From the NCBI RefSeq assembly GCF_001613245.1, contig NZ_BDBZ01000002.1, forward strand, positions 434,001-498,000: a DNA stretch of 64,000 nt, read 5' to 3'. The stretch comes from Nocardia speluncae NBRC 108251. Its GTDB lineage: Bacteria > Actinomycetota > Actinomycetes > Mycobacteriales > Mycobacteriaceae. Shown piece by piece: positions 1-10,016 of this stretch. The notes under the pieces are model-generated. The model saw only the letters and a program-made list of their open reading frames with translations, was not told where the DNA came from and did no database searches. Position numbers and translations under genes: made by a program. Positions within the stretch are counted from its first letter, which is position 1. Each line of letters begins with the position of its first letter.

Positions 1-2504
1 GCGTCGCCGCGGGCCCATTTGTAGATTCCGTCGACGAACCCGAGATCGGGTTCCCGAGTCGGCGCAAGCCGGTGCTCGGATTCGTCGGTACGCAGCCGGG
101 ACCACTGGGTGATCGTGTCCGCCACCGCCCGGCGGATCGGCGCGGTCGGCCCGGTGGCACCGAGATAACCTCCCTCACTACGTGACTCGAAGACCAGCAT
201 GGATACGACGCCCGCCAATTCGGCCGGCCCCAAACCGCGCCACAGCCCCTGTCGCAGGCATTCCGCCACCAGCAGATCGCTTTCGGCGTAGATCCGGGCC
301 AGCCGCCGCCCATCGGCGGTGACCTCGCCGTCGTGCACGAATCCGCGCTCTTCCAGCAGGCCGACGATCCGGTCGAAGGTGCGGGCCAGCGAATTCGTGG
401 TCGCGGAGACCTTCTGCCGCATGGCCTCGGTCTCCCGGCGCACCCGGTTGTAGCGCTCCCCCACCCGGGCCAGCTGTTCGCGATCCGGCCGGGAATGTGC
501 GGGATGGGCGCGCACTGTACGCCGTAGTGTCGCCAGTTCCGGATCGTCCGCACCGCGGGCACCTTTATCGCGCCGGCCACGGCTGGGCGCGGTGATCCCG
601 GTACTGCGCAACGCCGATGCCAGGTCGCGGCGGATGCGGGCCGTGCGATGGTCGACCCGGCGCGGTAACCGCATCCGGCCCAGCGGTTCGGCGGGTACCG
701 GGAAATCGGCGACCGATACGCGCCCCGCCCATTTGTCCTCGGTGAGCACCAGCGGACGCGGATCGCCCGGTGTGGCATCGGGTTCCAGGATCACGGCCAG
801 ACCGGCCCGGCGGCCCGCGCCGATGGCGACCACATCACCGCGCCGCAGTTCGGTCAGCGCCGCGACCCCGGCGGTCCGCCGATCGCTTCGGGTCTGCTGG
901 TTCAGCTGCCGCTCCCGCTGTTTGATCCGTTCCCGCAGGCCGAAGTATTCGAGGAAACCGCCCTCCTCGCCACCGAGTTGCGCGGCCAGTTTGCGCAACT
1001 GACCTTCATTGCGCTCGATACCGCGCACGAGACCCACCACCGAACGATCGGCCTGGAACTGCGCAAAGGACCGCTCCAGCAGCATCCGCGCCTCATCGGA
1101 CCCCAGCCGGTCGATCAGGTTGATCGACATGTTGTAACCGGGTTTGAAGGAGCTGCGCAGCGGATAGGTCCGGGTGGAGGCCAGGCCGGCGACCGCGCTG
1201 GTATCGACCTCGGGTTGCCAGAGCACCACCGCATGGCCCTCGACATCGATACCGCGTCGGCCTGCGCGGCCGGTGAGCTGCGTGTACTCCCCCGGAGTGA
1301 GTTCGGCATGCGTTTCGCCGTTGAATTTCACCAGCCGCTCCAGCACCACCGTGCGCGCGGGCATATTGATACCCAGGGCCAGGGTTTCGGTGGCGAACAC
1401 CGCCCGCACCAGCCCCTTGACGAACAACTCCTCGACCGTATGCCGGAATGCGGGCAGCATCCCGGCATGATGTGCGGCCAGGCCCCGGTGCAGCGCCTCG
1501 CGCCACTCCCAGTAACCGAGCACTTCCAGGTCCGCCCGCGGCAGCTCGCCGGTGTGTTTCTCGATGATCGCGTCGACGACCTCCGGGTCGGCCGCACCAC
1601 TCAGATTCAGTCCCGATCGCAGGCACTGGGCCAGCGCACCGTCACATCCGGCTCGGCTGAATATGAACGTGATAGCCGGAAGCAACGCTTCCTCGTCGAG
1701 CCGGGTCAGCACCTCGGGCCGGGGCATCGGGCGGAAGAATCGGCGCGGGCCGCCCCGGCCGCGGGGTCCACCCCAGCCGTCCATCCGGTCGGCGGCCTCG
1801 CGCTGTTTGATGTAGCGGACAAGATCGGAATCGACGAGAACGCGCTGATCGGAGGATTCACTGTCGAACAGATCGAACATCCGGCGGCCGACCATCACGT
1901 GCTGCCACAGCGGCACCGGCCGGGTCTCGTCCACCACCACCGCGGTATCGCCGCGCACGGTTTCCATCCAGGCGCCGAACTCCTCCGCATTGGACACCGT
2001 CGCGGACAAGCTCACCAGCCGCACCTCGGACGGCAGGTGCAGGATCACTTCTTCCCAGACCGCGCCGCGGAACCGGTCGGCCAGGTAGTGCACCTCGTCC
2101 ATCACCACATAGGACAGCGCCCGCAGCGAATCCGACGACGCGTAGATCATATTGCGCAGCACCTCGGTGGTCATCACGATCACCTGCGCGTTCGGATTGA
2201 TGGACTGATCGCCGGTGAGCAGCCCTACCCGGCCCCGGCCGTACCGTTCGGTCAGATCGGCGAACTTCTGGTTCGACAATGCCTTGATGGGTGTGGTGTA
2301 GAAACATTTACCGCCGGAGGCCAGCGCCAGATGCACCGCGAATTCCCCGACCACGGTTTTCCCCGCCCCGGTGGGCGCGCACACCAGCACTCCGTGGCCG
2401 TTCTCCAGGGCGGTACAGGCTTGGCGCTGAAACGGGTCCAGCTCGAATGTCAGCTCGGCGGCGAACCGGGACAGTTCGGCGGTCAGCGACGCGTTCGGTG
2501 TCAC
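1..2504 (-). CDS. helY: DEAD/DEAH-box RNA helicase HelY (3' end missing)
   Basis: Superfamily 2 helicase of the Ski2/Mtr4-like HelY group, probably acting on RNA in the cytoplasm. Read from the GTG at 2504, it shows Walker A APTGAGKT (residues 43-50), the DEVH box (136-139), SAT (167-169) and motif VI QLTGRAGRRG (409-418). About 834 residues are visible. The family is near 900, so the C-terminus lies beyond the window edge. A stop at 2526-2528 in the same frame leaves GTG 2504 as the first usable start; its ribosome binding site is weak. It lies 79 bases downstream of tatC, the same order as in M. tuberculosis (Rv2092c-Rv2093c). Confidence 0.93.
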   Translation of the reverse strand, partial: MTPNASLTAELSRFAAELTFELDPFQRQACTALENGHGVLVCAPTGAGKTVVGEFAVHLALASGGKCFYTTPIKALSNQKFADLTERYGRGRVGLLTGDQSINPNAQVIVMTTEVLRNMIYASSDSLRALSYVVMDEVHYLADRFRGAVWEEVILHLPSEVRLVSLSATVSNAEEFGAWMETVRGDTAVVVDETRPVPLWQHVMVGRRMFDLFDSESSDQRVLVDSDLVRYIKQREAADRMDGWGGPRGRGGPRRFFRPMPRPEVLTRLDEEALLPAITFIFSRAGCDGALAQCLRSGLNLSGAADPEVVDAIIEKHTGELPRADLEVLGYWEWREALHRGLAAHHAGMLPAFRHTVEELFVKGLVRAVFATETLALGINMPARTVVLERLVKFNGETHAELTPGEYTQLTGRAGRRGIDVEGHAVVLWQPEVDTSAVAGLASTRTYPLRSSFKPGYNMSINLIDRLGSDEARMLLERSFAQFQADRSVVGLVRGIERNEGQLRKLAAQLGGEEGGFLEYFGLRERIKQRERQLNQQTRSDRRTAGVAALTELRRGDVVAIGAGRRAGLAVILEPDATPGDPRPLVLTEDKWAGRVSVADFPVPAEPLGRMRLPRRVDHRTARIRRDLASALRSTGITAPSRGRRDKGARGADDPELATLRRTVRAHPAHSRPDREQLARVGERYNRVRRETEAMRQKVSATTNSLARTFDRIVGLLEERGFVHDGEVTADGRRLARIYAESDLLVAECLRQGLWRGLGPAELAGVVSMLVFESRSEGGYLGATGPTAPIRRAVADTITQWSRLRTDESEHRLAPTREPDLGFVDGIYKWARGD

Positions 2505-2583
2505 CTGTCCGAGACTAATGGAGGATTACGACACCGGTCGCGCCGATAGAATCCGCCGGTCGTCCACGGCCATACGAGCAGGC

Positions 2584-3552
2584 TCAGAGCGTGTCCGAAT
2601 AGTCCGGTGCCGCCCCCTTGGCCGGGCCGGGTGCGCGCACCGGGTCCGTCGCGGTGACCGGCGCCGCCGGGTCGACCGGCGAGGGCGCTCCGATCCGCGA
2701 TGCCTGCTCGTCGTCGAGGGCGCCCAGCTCCTGTTCGGCACGTTTGGCGCGCCGCCTGTCGTTGATCCGCGCGAACTGCACCGCCACTTCGAACAGCACG
2801 GTCAGCGCGAGAGCCAGAGCCAGCATCGAGAACGGGTCCTGGGGGGTGACGATCGCCGCGAAGACGAACAAACCGAAGATGATGCCGCGACGCCACGCCT
2901 TCAACCGTTCGTAGGTGAGGATCCCGATCAGGTTGAGCCCGATGATGAGCAACGGCGTTTCGAAACTGACCCCGAAGATGATCAGCAGCTGGATGATGAA
3001 ACCGAAGTATTGGGAACCACTCAGCGCGGTGATCTGCACATTGTCACCGATGCTGAGCAGAAAGCTCAGGGCGTGCGCGATCACCCAGTACGCCAGGACC
3101 GCGCCGACTACGAACAGTACCGACCCCGAGGCCACGAAGCCGACCCCGTATTTGCGTTCCTTCGGGTACAGGCCCGGCGTGATGAACGCCCACAGCTGGT
3201 ACAGCCAGATCGGGCAGGCCAGCACCACCCCGGCCGTCATACCGACCTTCAGCCGGAGCATGAACTGTTCGAACGGCCCGGTCGCAAGCAGCCGGCACTC
3301 CCCGTTCGGGGACAATGCGGCCCGCGCCGAATCGGGCAGATCGCAGTACGGACCGCGCAGGATCTCGCCGAGGCTGTCCATCCAGAGGAACGAATTCGCG
3401 TACCACAGGAAACCCACAACTGTGGTGACGACTATGGCCGCGATAGAAATCAGCAGCCGGGTGCGCAGCTCCCGGAGATGCTCGACCAGCGACATCGTGC
3501 CATCGGGATTCGTGCGCCGTTTGCTGCGCCGGGGGTCGAACGGAATTCGCAT
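2584..3552 (-). CDS. tatC: Sec-independent translocase subunit TatC
   Basis: Multispanning core of the twin-arginine translocase, which recognises RR signal peptides of folded exported proteins. The 322-residue protein carries the N-terminal [13 protein letters not shown] segment (21-33) typical of TatC and six hydrophobic segments, including one at about 35-50 and a C-terminal pair with [10 protein letters not shown] between them. A charged, proline-rich cytoplasmic tail of about 60 residues follows, longer than in enterobacteria and usual for mycolic actinomycetes. tatA lies upstream on the same strand, 167 bases away, with two hairpins between. Confidence 0.96.
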   Translation of the reverse strand: MRIPFDPRRSKRRTNPDGTMSLVEHLRELRTRLLISIAAIVVTTVVGFLWYANSFLWMDSLGEILRGPYCDLPDSARAALSPNGECRLLATGPFEQFMLRLKVGMTAGVVLACPIWLYQLWAFITPGLYPKERKYGVGFVASGSVLFVVGAVLAYWVIAHALSFLLSIGDNVQITALSGSQYFGFIIQLLIIFGVSFETPLLIIGLNLIGILTYERLKAWRRGIIFGLFVFAAIVTPQDPFSMLALALALTVLFEVAVQFARINDRRRAKRAEQELGALDDEQASRIGAPSPVDPAAPVTATDPVRAPGPAKGAAPDYSDTL

Positions 3553-3608
3553 ATGTGTGGATGCCCTCGTATCAGCGTGCCTCGCTCCGCTCGGCCTGCG
3601 GCACTGTA

Positions 3609-3705
3609 CCCACCCCGGCGTTCACCTTCGCGGGGTGGGATCGGTGCCCGGTCGGCAGCGCCGGGTGGACAGCCGTCACAACCGGGCCCGGGCGAGCCCG
3701 GGCCC
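3609..3705. terminator. two hairpins between tatA and tatC
   Basis: Two perfect inverted repeats sit in the 167-base tatA-tatC gap. One has arms CCCACCCCG (3609-3617) and CGGGGTGGG (3631-3639). The other has arms GGGCCCGGGC (3684-3693) and GCCCGGGCCC (3696-3705). Neither is followed by a T-run. They could attenuate transcription between tatA and tatC, giving more TatA than TatC, as stoichiometry requires; that role is inference. Confidence 0.5.
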
Positions 3706-3719
3706 ACGCCGGACGGGCC

Positions 3720-3974
3720 TCAGAGCGTTTTCGACTCGCTCCGGGTCTCGGTGGCCGATGTATTCGACTCCCGGCCCGACGGCAGTTCCGGAGCGGGCGT
3801 GGCGACACCGGTGCTCGCGGACTTGCCGTCGTTGTGCATCTCGCTCACCTCGCTCTTGAAGATCCGCAGCGACCGGCCGAGCCCGCGAGCCGCCTCGGGC
3901 ATCCGCTTCGCGCCGAAGAACACCAAGAACACCGCCGCGACGATCACCCAGTGCCAGATGCTCATAGAGCCCAT
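3720..3974 (-). CDS. tatA: twin-arginine translocase subunit TatA
   Basis: Small pore-forming Tat subunit of 84 residues. It has one N-terminal transmembrane segment (about residues 7-20), the [14 protein letters not shown] hinge and amphipathic helix that define TatA/TatE, then an acidic, Ser/Thr-rich tail. The ATG at 3974 is chosen because GGGAGG stands 7 bases upstream; the open frame continues upstream to 4049 without a better signal, and the ATG at 3965 is too far from the binding site. The gene lies downstream of pafC on the same strand, as in mycobacteria. Confidence 0.95.
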   Translation of the reverse strand: MGSMSIWHWVIVAAVFLVFFGAKRMPEAARGLGRSLRIFKSEVSEMHNDGKSASTGVATPAPELPSGRESNTSATETRSESKTL

Positions 3975-4137
3975 TGTGGAACCTCCCAAGACTGTGGTCT
4001 CTCTGATGCTACCTGCCGTGATACCGGCACCGAACCCGAGCGGGGGCACTCACAGGCATGTCACAGCCGTTGTCAACCGCTGTTCACCGCCGCGCCGCTT
4101 CCGCGGCACCCACTCGGTCGGCGCACAGCAGGCCGAT

Positions 4138-5106
4138 TCAGGCCGATTCGTCCAGTCCGGCGCCGTCATACGCCGCCAGCGCGGCCGCAGAGCGTTCCCG
4201 GACCGCCGCCACCAGTCCGGGTGGACTCAGCACCGTCACTCCGGACCCGAACCCGAGCACCAGCCTCGCCATCCAGTCCAGCGTGGCGAACCGCATCGTC
4301 GCCTCCAGACTGCCGTCCGGATGCACCGCCATCCGATGCATCGGATACTGGTCCAGCACCCACGCGTAATCGGGAGCGATCAGCAACCGTGCCAGCGGGA
4401 CGGCCGGGTCGTCCTGGAACAGATCCAGGCCGGCATCGGTCGCCCGCGCTTCCTGCGGCGGCCGCGACGGTTCAGCGAGTTCCTCGGCCGATTCGATCCG
4501 ATCGAACCGGAACAGGCGCACTCCTTCCGCTTCCCGGCACCAGCCCTGCAGGTAGCTGTTGTCGTCCACCGCGACGATACGAATGGGATCCACCACCCGC
4601 GTCGACACCACGTCACGGCTGGCCGAGTAGTACTCCAGCCGCAACGCCCGGCCCGCCGCCACCGCGGAGCGAACGGTGGTGACCGCGGGGGCCTCCTCGG
4701 GTGGCCCGGCCGAGGTCGCGGCCGGTGCGCCCCCGGAGATCGCCGCCTCGAGTTTCGCGATCGCCGCATGCGCCGCGGTCGGGTCCACCATCCCGGGCAG
4801 ATCGACGATCGACCGCAACGCCACCAGCACCGCGGTCGCCTCGATGGATGTCAGGCGCAACGGACGCTCGATACCGGCGGTGAAGGTGACCTGCACGCTC
4901 TCCTCGGAGAACGACAGATCGATCAGATCGCCGGGCCCGTAACCGGGTAGGCCACACATCCACAGCTGGTTCAGATCCGCCATGAGCTGTTTGGTGGTGA
5001 CCCCCAAGTCGGCGGCCGCCTCCGCGGCACTGATACCGGGGTTGGCCACGAAATACGGCACCATGTTCAGCAGGCGCGACAGCCGCGCCGACAACCGGGT
5101 ACTCAC
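4138..5106 (-). CDS. pafC: WYL-domain transcriptional regulator PafC
   Basis: Subunit of the PafBC activator of the LexA/RecA-independent DNA-damage response in mycobacteria. The 322-residue protein has an N-terminal winged-helix region (about 1-60), a WYL-type ligand domain (core ...SYLQGWCREAEGVRLFRFD...) and the WCX C-terminal extension. The start is GTG 5106, whose GTGA overlaps the pafB stop (5103-5106). This indicates translational coupling, fitting a heterodimer. The longer frame to 5226 lies inside pafB and was not used. Sensing of single-stranded nucleic acid by the WYL domain is known for the family, not visible here. Confidence 0.94.
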   Translation of the reverse strand: MSTRLSARLSRLLNMVPYFVANPGISAAEAAADLGVTTKQLMADLNQLWMCGLPGYGPGDLIDLSFSEESVQVTFTAGIERPLRLTSIEATAVLVALRSIVDLPGMVDPTAAHAAIAKLEAAISGGAPAATSAGPPEEAPAVTTVRSAVAAGRALRLEYYSASRDVVSTRVVDPIRIVAVDDNSYLQGWCREAEGVRLFRFDRIESAEELAEPSRPPQEARATDAGLDLFQDDPAVPLARLLIAPDYAWVLDQYPMHRMAVHPDGSLEATMRFATLDWMARLVLGFGSGVTVLSPPGLVAAVRERSAAALAAYDGAGLDESA

Positions 5107-6098
5107 AGCGCCACCTCGGTCCGATCGACAACCGACCGCAAGCGCGCCACCACATCCGCACGCAGGTCCGCGGGTTCCAGAACCAGTGCGTCCGGACCCA
5201 GGCCGGTGATCAGGCGGGCCAGCCAATGCTGCGACCGGATCGGTACCTCCAGCACACTGCCCGGCCGTCCACCGAAACTGCGATTGCCGACAACTTCACC
5301 GATCCGGCGCAGATCGCGGCCGCGCCCCTGCGCCACCCAGATCGTCGCGGACCCGGTGACGGGCGCGGTCCCGGTGACCTGCGCGACGATCCCCCGCAGA
5401 TCGGTGCCGGCCGGCGCCTTCACCACATTGCGCGGCCCGTGCGGGGTGATTTCTTCGCCGATACGGGACAACCGGAAGGTTCGCACGGCGTCACGGTCCC
5501 GGTCGTGTCCCACCAGATACCAGCGGCCACGCAGGGTGACCACACCCCACGGTTCGACATCCCGCATCAGATACGGCGCGTTACTGGCCCCGCGATGCTC
5601 GAACCGCACCGCCTGACCGGCATCGATGGCCGCCAGCAACTTGCCCAGCACCGGTTCGGACCCCCGGGTCCGCGCCGGCACCGCGGGAATCGCAGCGAAC
5701 GCGGTATCGGTTTCCACATGGATCCCGGCGGCCCGCAACTTCAGCAGCGCGCCGGCCGCGGCCGAAGCCAGCTCCGGGGACTCCCACATCTGCAGCGCCA
5801 CCGCCACCGCAGCCGATTCCTCGCTGCTCAGATCGATATCGGGTAGCTCATACGCATCCCGGTTGATCCGGTACCCCTCCACCGTCGAGAACCGGCCCGA
5901 GGCACCCACCTCCAACGGAATGCCCAGATCGCGGAGCTCGTTCTTGTCCCGCTCGAACATCCGGCTGAACGCCTCGTCGCTGGCACATTCCTCGTACCCC
6001 GCGACACTCTCCCGGATCCGCTCCGCAGTCAGGAACTGCCGGGTCGACAGTAGCGCGATGACCAGATTCATCAGGCGCTCGACCTTGGATATCGCCAC
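5103..6098 (-). CDS. pafB: WYL-domain transcriptional regulator PafB
   Basis: Partner of PafC in the DNA-damage activator PafBC. The 331-residue protein begins with a winged-helix domain (SKVERLMNLVIALL from residue 4) and has a WYL motif at 193-195 (GRWYLVGHDRD) and a WCX C-terminal region. GTG 6098 was chosen because it gives the length and N-terminus of mycobacterial PafB (332 residues). The upstream frame to 6251 has no family similarity, and no strong binding site is visible. It follows pafA on the same strand after a 168-base gap and overlaps pafC by four bases. Confidence 0.94.
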   Translation of the reverse strand: MAISKVERLMNLVIALLSTRQFLTAERIRESVAGYEECASDEAFSRMFERDKNELRDLGIPLEVGASGRFSTVEGYRINRDAYELPDIDLSSEESAAVAVALQMWESPELASAAAGALLKLRAAGIHVETDTAFAAIPAVPARTRGSEPVLGKLLAAIDAGQAVRFEHRGASNAPYLMRDVEPWGVVTLRGRWYLVGHDRDRDAVRTFRLSRIGEEITPHGPRNVVKAPAGTDLRGIVAQVTGTAPVTGSATIWVAQGRGRDLRRIGEVVGNRSFGGRPGSVLEVPIRSQHWLARLITGLGPDALVLEPADLRADVVARLRSVVDRTEVAL

Positions 6099-6266
6099 CC
6101 GACACAGAGTAATGGAGTGCTGCCGCGTCGCGTCGGCGCACGCCGACAAACCGTGCACAGCGGCCGGACCGGCGAAGGAGCTGTGGGCGCCGCCGCACCG
6201 AACCGGCCGGGCTCCTGGCCGCGCCGAGTTCAGCGAGGCCCTTCGACCCACAGGCCGGCCCGTCCA

Positions 6267-7625
6267 TCACATCGAGGCGATGAGGCGATCCACCCGTTCA
6301 TCGACCGAGCGGAACGGGTCTTTGCACAGCACTGTGCGCTGGGCTTGATCGTTCAGCTTCAGGTGCACCCAGTCGACCGTGAAATCGCGGCCGGCGGCCT
6401 GAGCGGCGGTGATGAAATCGCCACGGAGTTTGGCGCGGGTGGTCTGCGGTGGCGTGTCCACGGCCGCGTCCACCGCGTCGTCCTCGGTGATCCGTTTCGC
6501 CAGCCCCTTGCGCTGTAGCAGATCGAACACGCCGCGGCCGCGTTTGATGTCGTGGTAGGCCAGGTCCAGCTGGGCGATCTTCGGGTCGGCCAACTCCATC
6601 CCGTACCGCTCCTGGTAGCGCTGGAACAACTTCCGTTTGATCACCCAGTCGATCTCGGTGTCCACCTTGGCGAAATCCTGGGACTCCACCGCATCCAAGG
6701 TCCGTCCCCACAGATCCACGACCTGGTCGACCTGCGGATCCCGCTCCCGGTTGCGCAGATGCTCCACGGCGCGGGCGTAATACTCGCGCTGGATATCGAG
6801 GGCGCTGGCCTGCCGCCCGCCGGCCAGCCGGACCGGACGGCGGCCGGTCAGATCGTGGCTGACCTCACGGATGGCGCGAATCGGGTTGTCTAGCGCGAAA
6901 TCGCGGAACGACACACCGGCCTCGATCATCTCCAGCACCAGCGCGGCCGTACCGACCTTCAGCATGGTGGTGGTCTCGGCCATATTCGAATCGCCCACGA
7001 TCACATGCAGGCGGCGGTACTTCTCGGCATCGGCATGCGGCTCGTCCCGAGTGTTGATGATCGGACGCGACCGGGTTGTCGCCGAGGAGACCCCCTCCCA
7101 GATGTGCTCGGCCCGCTGCGACAGGCAGTACGTGGCTGCCTTCGGAGTCTGCAACACTTTGCCGGCACCACAGATCAACTGCCGGGTCACCAGGAACGGC
7201 AGCAGCACATCGGAGATCCGGGAGAACTCGCCCGCGCGCACAACCAGGAAGTTCTCATGGCAACCGTAGGAGTTGCCGGCCGAATCGGTGTTGTTCTTGA
7301 ACAGATAGATATCCCCGCCGATCCCCTCCTCCGCAAGGCGCTGCTCGGCATCGATGAGCAGTTCCTCCAGCACCCGCTCCCCGGCCCGGTCATGGGTGAC
7401 CAACTGGACCAGGCTGTCACATTCGGCGGTGGCGTACTCCGGATGCGAACCGACATCGAGGTAGAGCCGGGCACCGTTCCGGAGGAACACATTGGAGCTA
7501 CGCCCCCACGAAACCACCCGGCGGAACAGATACCGGGCCACCTCGTCGGGGCTGAGCCTGCGGTGCCCGTGGAAGGTGCACGTCACACCGAATTCGGTCT
7601 CGATCCCCATAATTCGTCGCTGCAC
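6267..7625 (-). CDS. pafA: Pup--protein ligase PafA
   Basis: ATP-dependent ligase joining the C-terminal glutamate of Pup to substrate lysines, marking them for the Mpa-proteasome. The 452 residues match mycobacterial PafA in length and nearly throughout in sequence. Visible features are the metal-binding Glu in MGIETEFG (residue 9), the catalytic Asp in [11 protein letters not shown] (residue 57), the [15 protein letters not shown] segment and the C-terminal small domain. The GTG at 7625 ([13 protein letters not shown]) is the start; the frame open to 7838 runs into a repeat element and is not part of the protein. pafB and pafC lie downstream. Confidence 0.97.
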   Translation of the reverse strand: MQRRIMGIETEFGVTCTFHGHRRLSPDEVARYLFRRVVSWGRSSNVFLRNGARLYLDVGSHPEYATAECDSLVQLVTHDRAGERVLEELLIDAEQRLAEEGIGGDIYLFKNNTDSAGNSYGCHENFLVVRAGEFSRISDVLLPFLVTRQLICGAGKVLQTPKAATYCLSQRAEHIWEGVSSATTRSRPIINTRDEPHADAEKYRRLHVIVGDSNMAETTTMLKVGTAALVLEMIEAGVSFRDFALDNPIRAIREVSHDLTGRRPVRLAGGRQASALDIQREYYARAVEHLRNRERDPQVDQVVDLWGRTLDAVESQDFAKVDTEIDWVIKRKLFQRYQERYGMELADPKIAQLDLAYHDIKRGRGVFDLLQRKGLAKRITEDDAVDAAVDTPPQTTRAKLRGDFITAAQAAGRDFTVDWVHLKLNDQAQRTVLCKDPFRSVDERVDRLIASM

Positions 7626-7700
7626 ACTATCGAGATTACAGCGCGGAATGATTCCTGCGGGTGAGTGCGAAAAACGTAATGATTTTGGCTGTGTCTTTTT

Positions 7701-7764
7701 GCGACGCCTTCGGCGACGCGGGTTTCGGCCCCCTTGGTCCCTGCTGTCCGCACTGGACACTCGC
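7701..7764 (-). repeat. dispersed repeat element, copy upstream of pafA
   Basis: Read on the minus strand, this stretch repeats a sequence also present at 22287-22353. The two share an identical 24-base core (7721-7744 and 22308-22331) flanked by similar GTGTC and AGTGCGGA blocks, and both end in a short GC hairpin (CGCC-TTC-GGCG here). The 409-base gap 7626-8034 between pafA and prcA holds this element and the prcA terminator; I recognise nothing else there. Its position fits a mobile or structured intergenic repeat, but its nature is unknown. Confidence 0.6.
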
Positions 7765-7978
7765 GGCTGCGCAGCAGAGGAGAAGAGTTGCCTATGCCCC
7801 GGAGGCCTGCCCGCTGTCCCCGGTATGCAGGGCCCCACATCCCGCTATCGACCTCACCCGGACCTCACCCGGTGAGGCGGGGTTCGGCGCGGCGACCGTC
7901 TCGGGGTGCCTGATGAGCTTCTCCGCACCGTCGTGGGCGCATGGGGCTCGGCAACGGGCCTGGTCCGGGCACCGCACA

Positions 7979-8028
7979 GGCCACGTCACCGGGCCACATC
8001 CGGTCCGATGCGTCTCGGTGACGTGGCC
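7979..8028 (-). terminator. terminator of the pup-prcB-prcA operon
   Basis: A perfect 13-base inverted repeat, GGCCACGTCACCG (7979-7991) and CGGTGACGTGGCC (8016-8028), with a 24-base loop, starts seven bases past the prcA stop. There is no T-run. The position makes it the likely end of the proteasome transcript. Confidence 0.7.
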
Positions 8029-8034
8029 TACCGG

Positions 8035-8790
8035 CTATTTATCGCTCTTGTCCTGCGCCCCGTCGCTATCCTGCGCCCCGTCGCCCGACGGGGTGAGCAA
8101 CCGCTCGAGCGCGGTCTTGCTGATCCTGCGGAACGCCCGCCGCGGCCGGGCGTGTTCGAGGGTGGCCACCTCGAGGGAGTCGACGCCGAGCGTCCGCTTC
8201 TCCTTATCGGCCCCCTCGGTCACCTGCAGGGCCTCGACCGCAACCCCGATCGCGCCGGAGAGGTCCAGGCCCGGCCGGTAGGACTCCTTCAGGGCAGTGA
8301 CGATGGGCTCGGTCGTGCCGCCCATCACCACATAGTCGCGTTCGTCGACGATCGAACCGTCGAAGGTGATGCGGTAGAGCACCGATTCCGGTTCCTGCCC
8401 GGGGTAGCTCACCTCGGCGACGCAGATCTCCACCTCGAAGGGTTTGAGCTGATCGGTGAAGATGGACCCGAGAGTTTGCGCGTAGGCATTGGCCAGTGCC
8501 CGGCCGGTGACATCACGCCGGTCGTACTGGTAGCCCCGCAGGTCGGCCTGCAGGATGCCGCCGCGGCGCAGGCTCTCGAATTCGTTGTACTTCCCGACCG
8601 CCGCGAACCCGGTGCGATCGTAGAGTTCGCTCACCTTGTGCAGGGTGGCCGACGGGTTCTCCGCCACGAACACCACACCATCGGCGTAGGAGAGCACGAC
8701 AACACTGCGACCCCGGCCGATTCCTTTGCGCGCAAGTTCCGTCTTGTCGCGCATGATCTGCTCGGCGGACGCATACAGCGGCATGGTCAT
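8035..8790 (-). CDS. prcA: proteasome alpha subunit PrcA
   Basis: Non-catalytic subunit forming the gated outer rings of the 20S proteasome, where the Mpa C-terminus docks. The 251-residue protein keeps the alpha-type N-terminal extension ([15 protein letters not shown]), the body motifs [16 protein letters not shown] and [19 protein letters not shown], and the GGTTEPI segment. The tail is a short acidic repeat ([16 protein letters not shown]) produced by a near-perfect 18-base tandem duplication at about 8047-8082. Its ATGA overlaps the prcB stop (8787-8790), so the two core subunits are translationally coupled. Confidence 0.97.
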   Translation of the reverse strand: MTMPLYASAEQIMRDKTELARKGIGRGRSVVVLSYADGVVFVAENPSATLHKVSELYDRTGFAAVGKYNEFESLRRGGILQADLRGYQYDRRDVTGRALANAYAQTLGSIFTDQLKPFEVEICVAEVSYPGQEPESVLYRITFDGSIVDERDYVVMGGTTEPIVTALKESYRPGLDLSGAIGVAVEALQVTEGADKEKRTLGVDSLEVATLEHARPRRAFRRISKTALERLLTPSGDGAQDSDGAQDKSDK

Positions 8791-9659
8791 GCCCGTGCGC
8801 TCCCTTCTTCGGCGGCCTGGCGGTCGGCGGCAATACCGCGGGCGATCTCCTCGAGCCGGGATTCGGCCACCTCGACCGCGCCCTCTTCATCGATGAGGAT
8901 CGCGGTCGGATAGATACCGCGCAGCAGATCGGGCCCGCCGGTGGCGGTATCGTCGTCCGCGGCGTCGACGAGGGATTCGACCGCGATCCGCAAAGCTCGA
9001 TCGGCGTCTATTCCCTTGGTGTACAGCTTCTTCAACGACGTCCTCGCGAACATCGAACCGGAGCCGACGGCGGTGAAACCGAACCGCTCCTCGCTGCGCC
9101 CACCGACCACGTCGTAGGACACGATGCGCCCGGACCTGTCCGGATCCGCGGCCTGCGGGTCGAAACCGACCAGCAGGGGCACCACGGCCAGGCCCTGCAT
9201 AGCGGCCGGGAGGTTGTCGCGCACCATCTTCGACAGCTTGTTGGCCTTGCCGTCGAAGGTGAGCGAAACGCCCTCGATCTTCTCGTAGTGTTCGAGTTCC
9301 ACGGCGAACAACCGCACCAGTTCGATGGCCATACCCACGGTTCCGGCGATACCTGTCGCCGAGTAGGTATCGGTGATGTGGACCTTCTCCACATCACGGC
9401 CGGCCAGCAGATTGCCCTGGGTGGAGCGCCGGTCACCGGCGATCAGCACACCGCCGCGGTAGGACACGGCGACCACGGTCGTACCGTGCGGCGCGATATC
9501 CCCCGCGGCACCGCCGCCGGGAATCCCGGCGGCGGTGGACTGGCCCAGCGTGTCGAATCTGTTGCTGGGCAACAGGTCCGGCGCGTTCTGGCGCAAGTGT
9601 TCGGAAAAGGATGACAGGGCGTACCCCAGATGGAGACGCAAGGGGTCACCTGCGGTCAC
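8787..9659 (-). CDS. prcB: proteasome beta subunit PrcB
   Basis: Catalytic subunit of the 20S core. The 290-residue precursor has a 59-residue propeptide ending APHG, and self-cleavage would expose Thr60 (GTTVVAVSY) as the N-terminal nucleophile. AGDRRSTQ and the lysine in the following EKVHI stretch supply the usual Asp/Lys partners, and GSGSMFA and [15 protein letters not shown] are conserved. GTG 9659 overlaps the pup stop (GTGA), and the prcB stop overlaps the prcA start, so pup, prcB and prcA form one coupled operon. Confidence 0.97.
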   Translation of the reverse strand: MTAGDPLRLHLGYALSSFSEHLRQNAPDLLPSNRFDTLGQSTAAGIPGGGAAGDIAPHGTTVVAVSYRGGVLIAGDRRSTQGNLLAGRDVEKVHITDTYSATGIAGTVGMAIELVRLFAVELEHYEKIEGVSLTFDGKANKLSKMVRDNLPAAMQGLAVVPLLVGFDPQAADPDRSGRIVSYDVVGGRSEERFGFTAVGSGSMFARTSLKKLYTKGIDADRALRIAVESLVDAADDDTATGGPDLLRGIYPTAILIDEEGAVEVAESRLEEIARGIAADRQAAEEGSARA

Positions 9660-9850
9660 TGGCCACCTTTCTGCACGTAGGCGCGAACGAAGTCTTCGGC
9701 GTTCTCTTCGAGCACATCGTCGATCTCGTCGAGCAGGTCGTCGGTGTCCTCCGCCAGCTTCTCGCGCCGCTCCTGACCGGCGGCGTCTACGCCGTCGACG
9801 CCTTCGTCATCGTCGCCGCCCCCGGCGCGTTTGGTCTGCTCTTGTGCCAT
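9656..9850 (-). CDS. pup: prokaryotic ubiquitin-like protein Pup
   Basis: Protein tag of 64 residues, largely disordered, with an Asp/Glu-rich middle and the helical Mpa-binding segment (about 36-54, [19 protein letters not shown]). It ends in KGGQ, so Dop must deamidate the terminal Gln to Glu before PafA can attach it. ATG 9850 has AGGAGG nine bases upstream; the frame continues upstream to 10135 but that part is not Pup-like. It starts the pup-prcB-prcA operon, 166 bases downstream of dop. Confidence 0.97.
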   Translation of the reverse strand: MAQEQTKRAGGGDDDEGVDGVDAAGQERREKLAEDTDDLLDEIDDVLEENAEDFVRAYVQKGGQ

Positions 9851-10016
9851 CGCAGCCGACCTCCTCTGTTTCCACCGACCGGCGCTCGTTCGCACCGGAC
9901 GAATCGTGAGCAGCCTGGTGTGCTCGTTCTTCAACACTACCCAGCCGGGCCGACACGTAGTCGGATTACGCCCCACCTCGAAGCGCGCAACCCCGCGCGC
10001 CGGCCGGGCCCGATGG

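Noticed and set aside
978..2549. Long plus-strand frame of 523 codons opposite helY
   Set aside because: Pure antisense shadow of the helicase; the composition is His/Gln/Arg-rich and no family motif appears.
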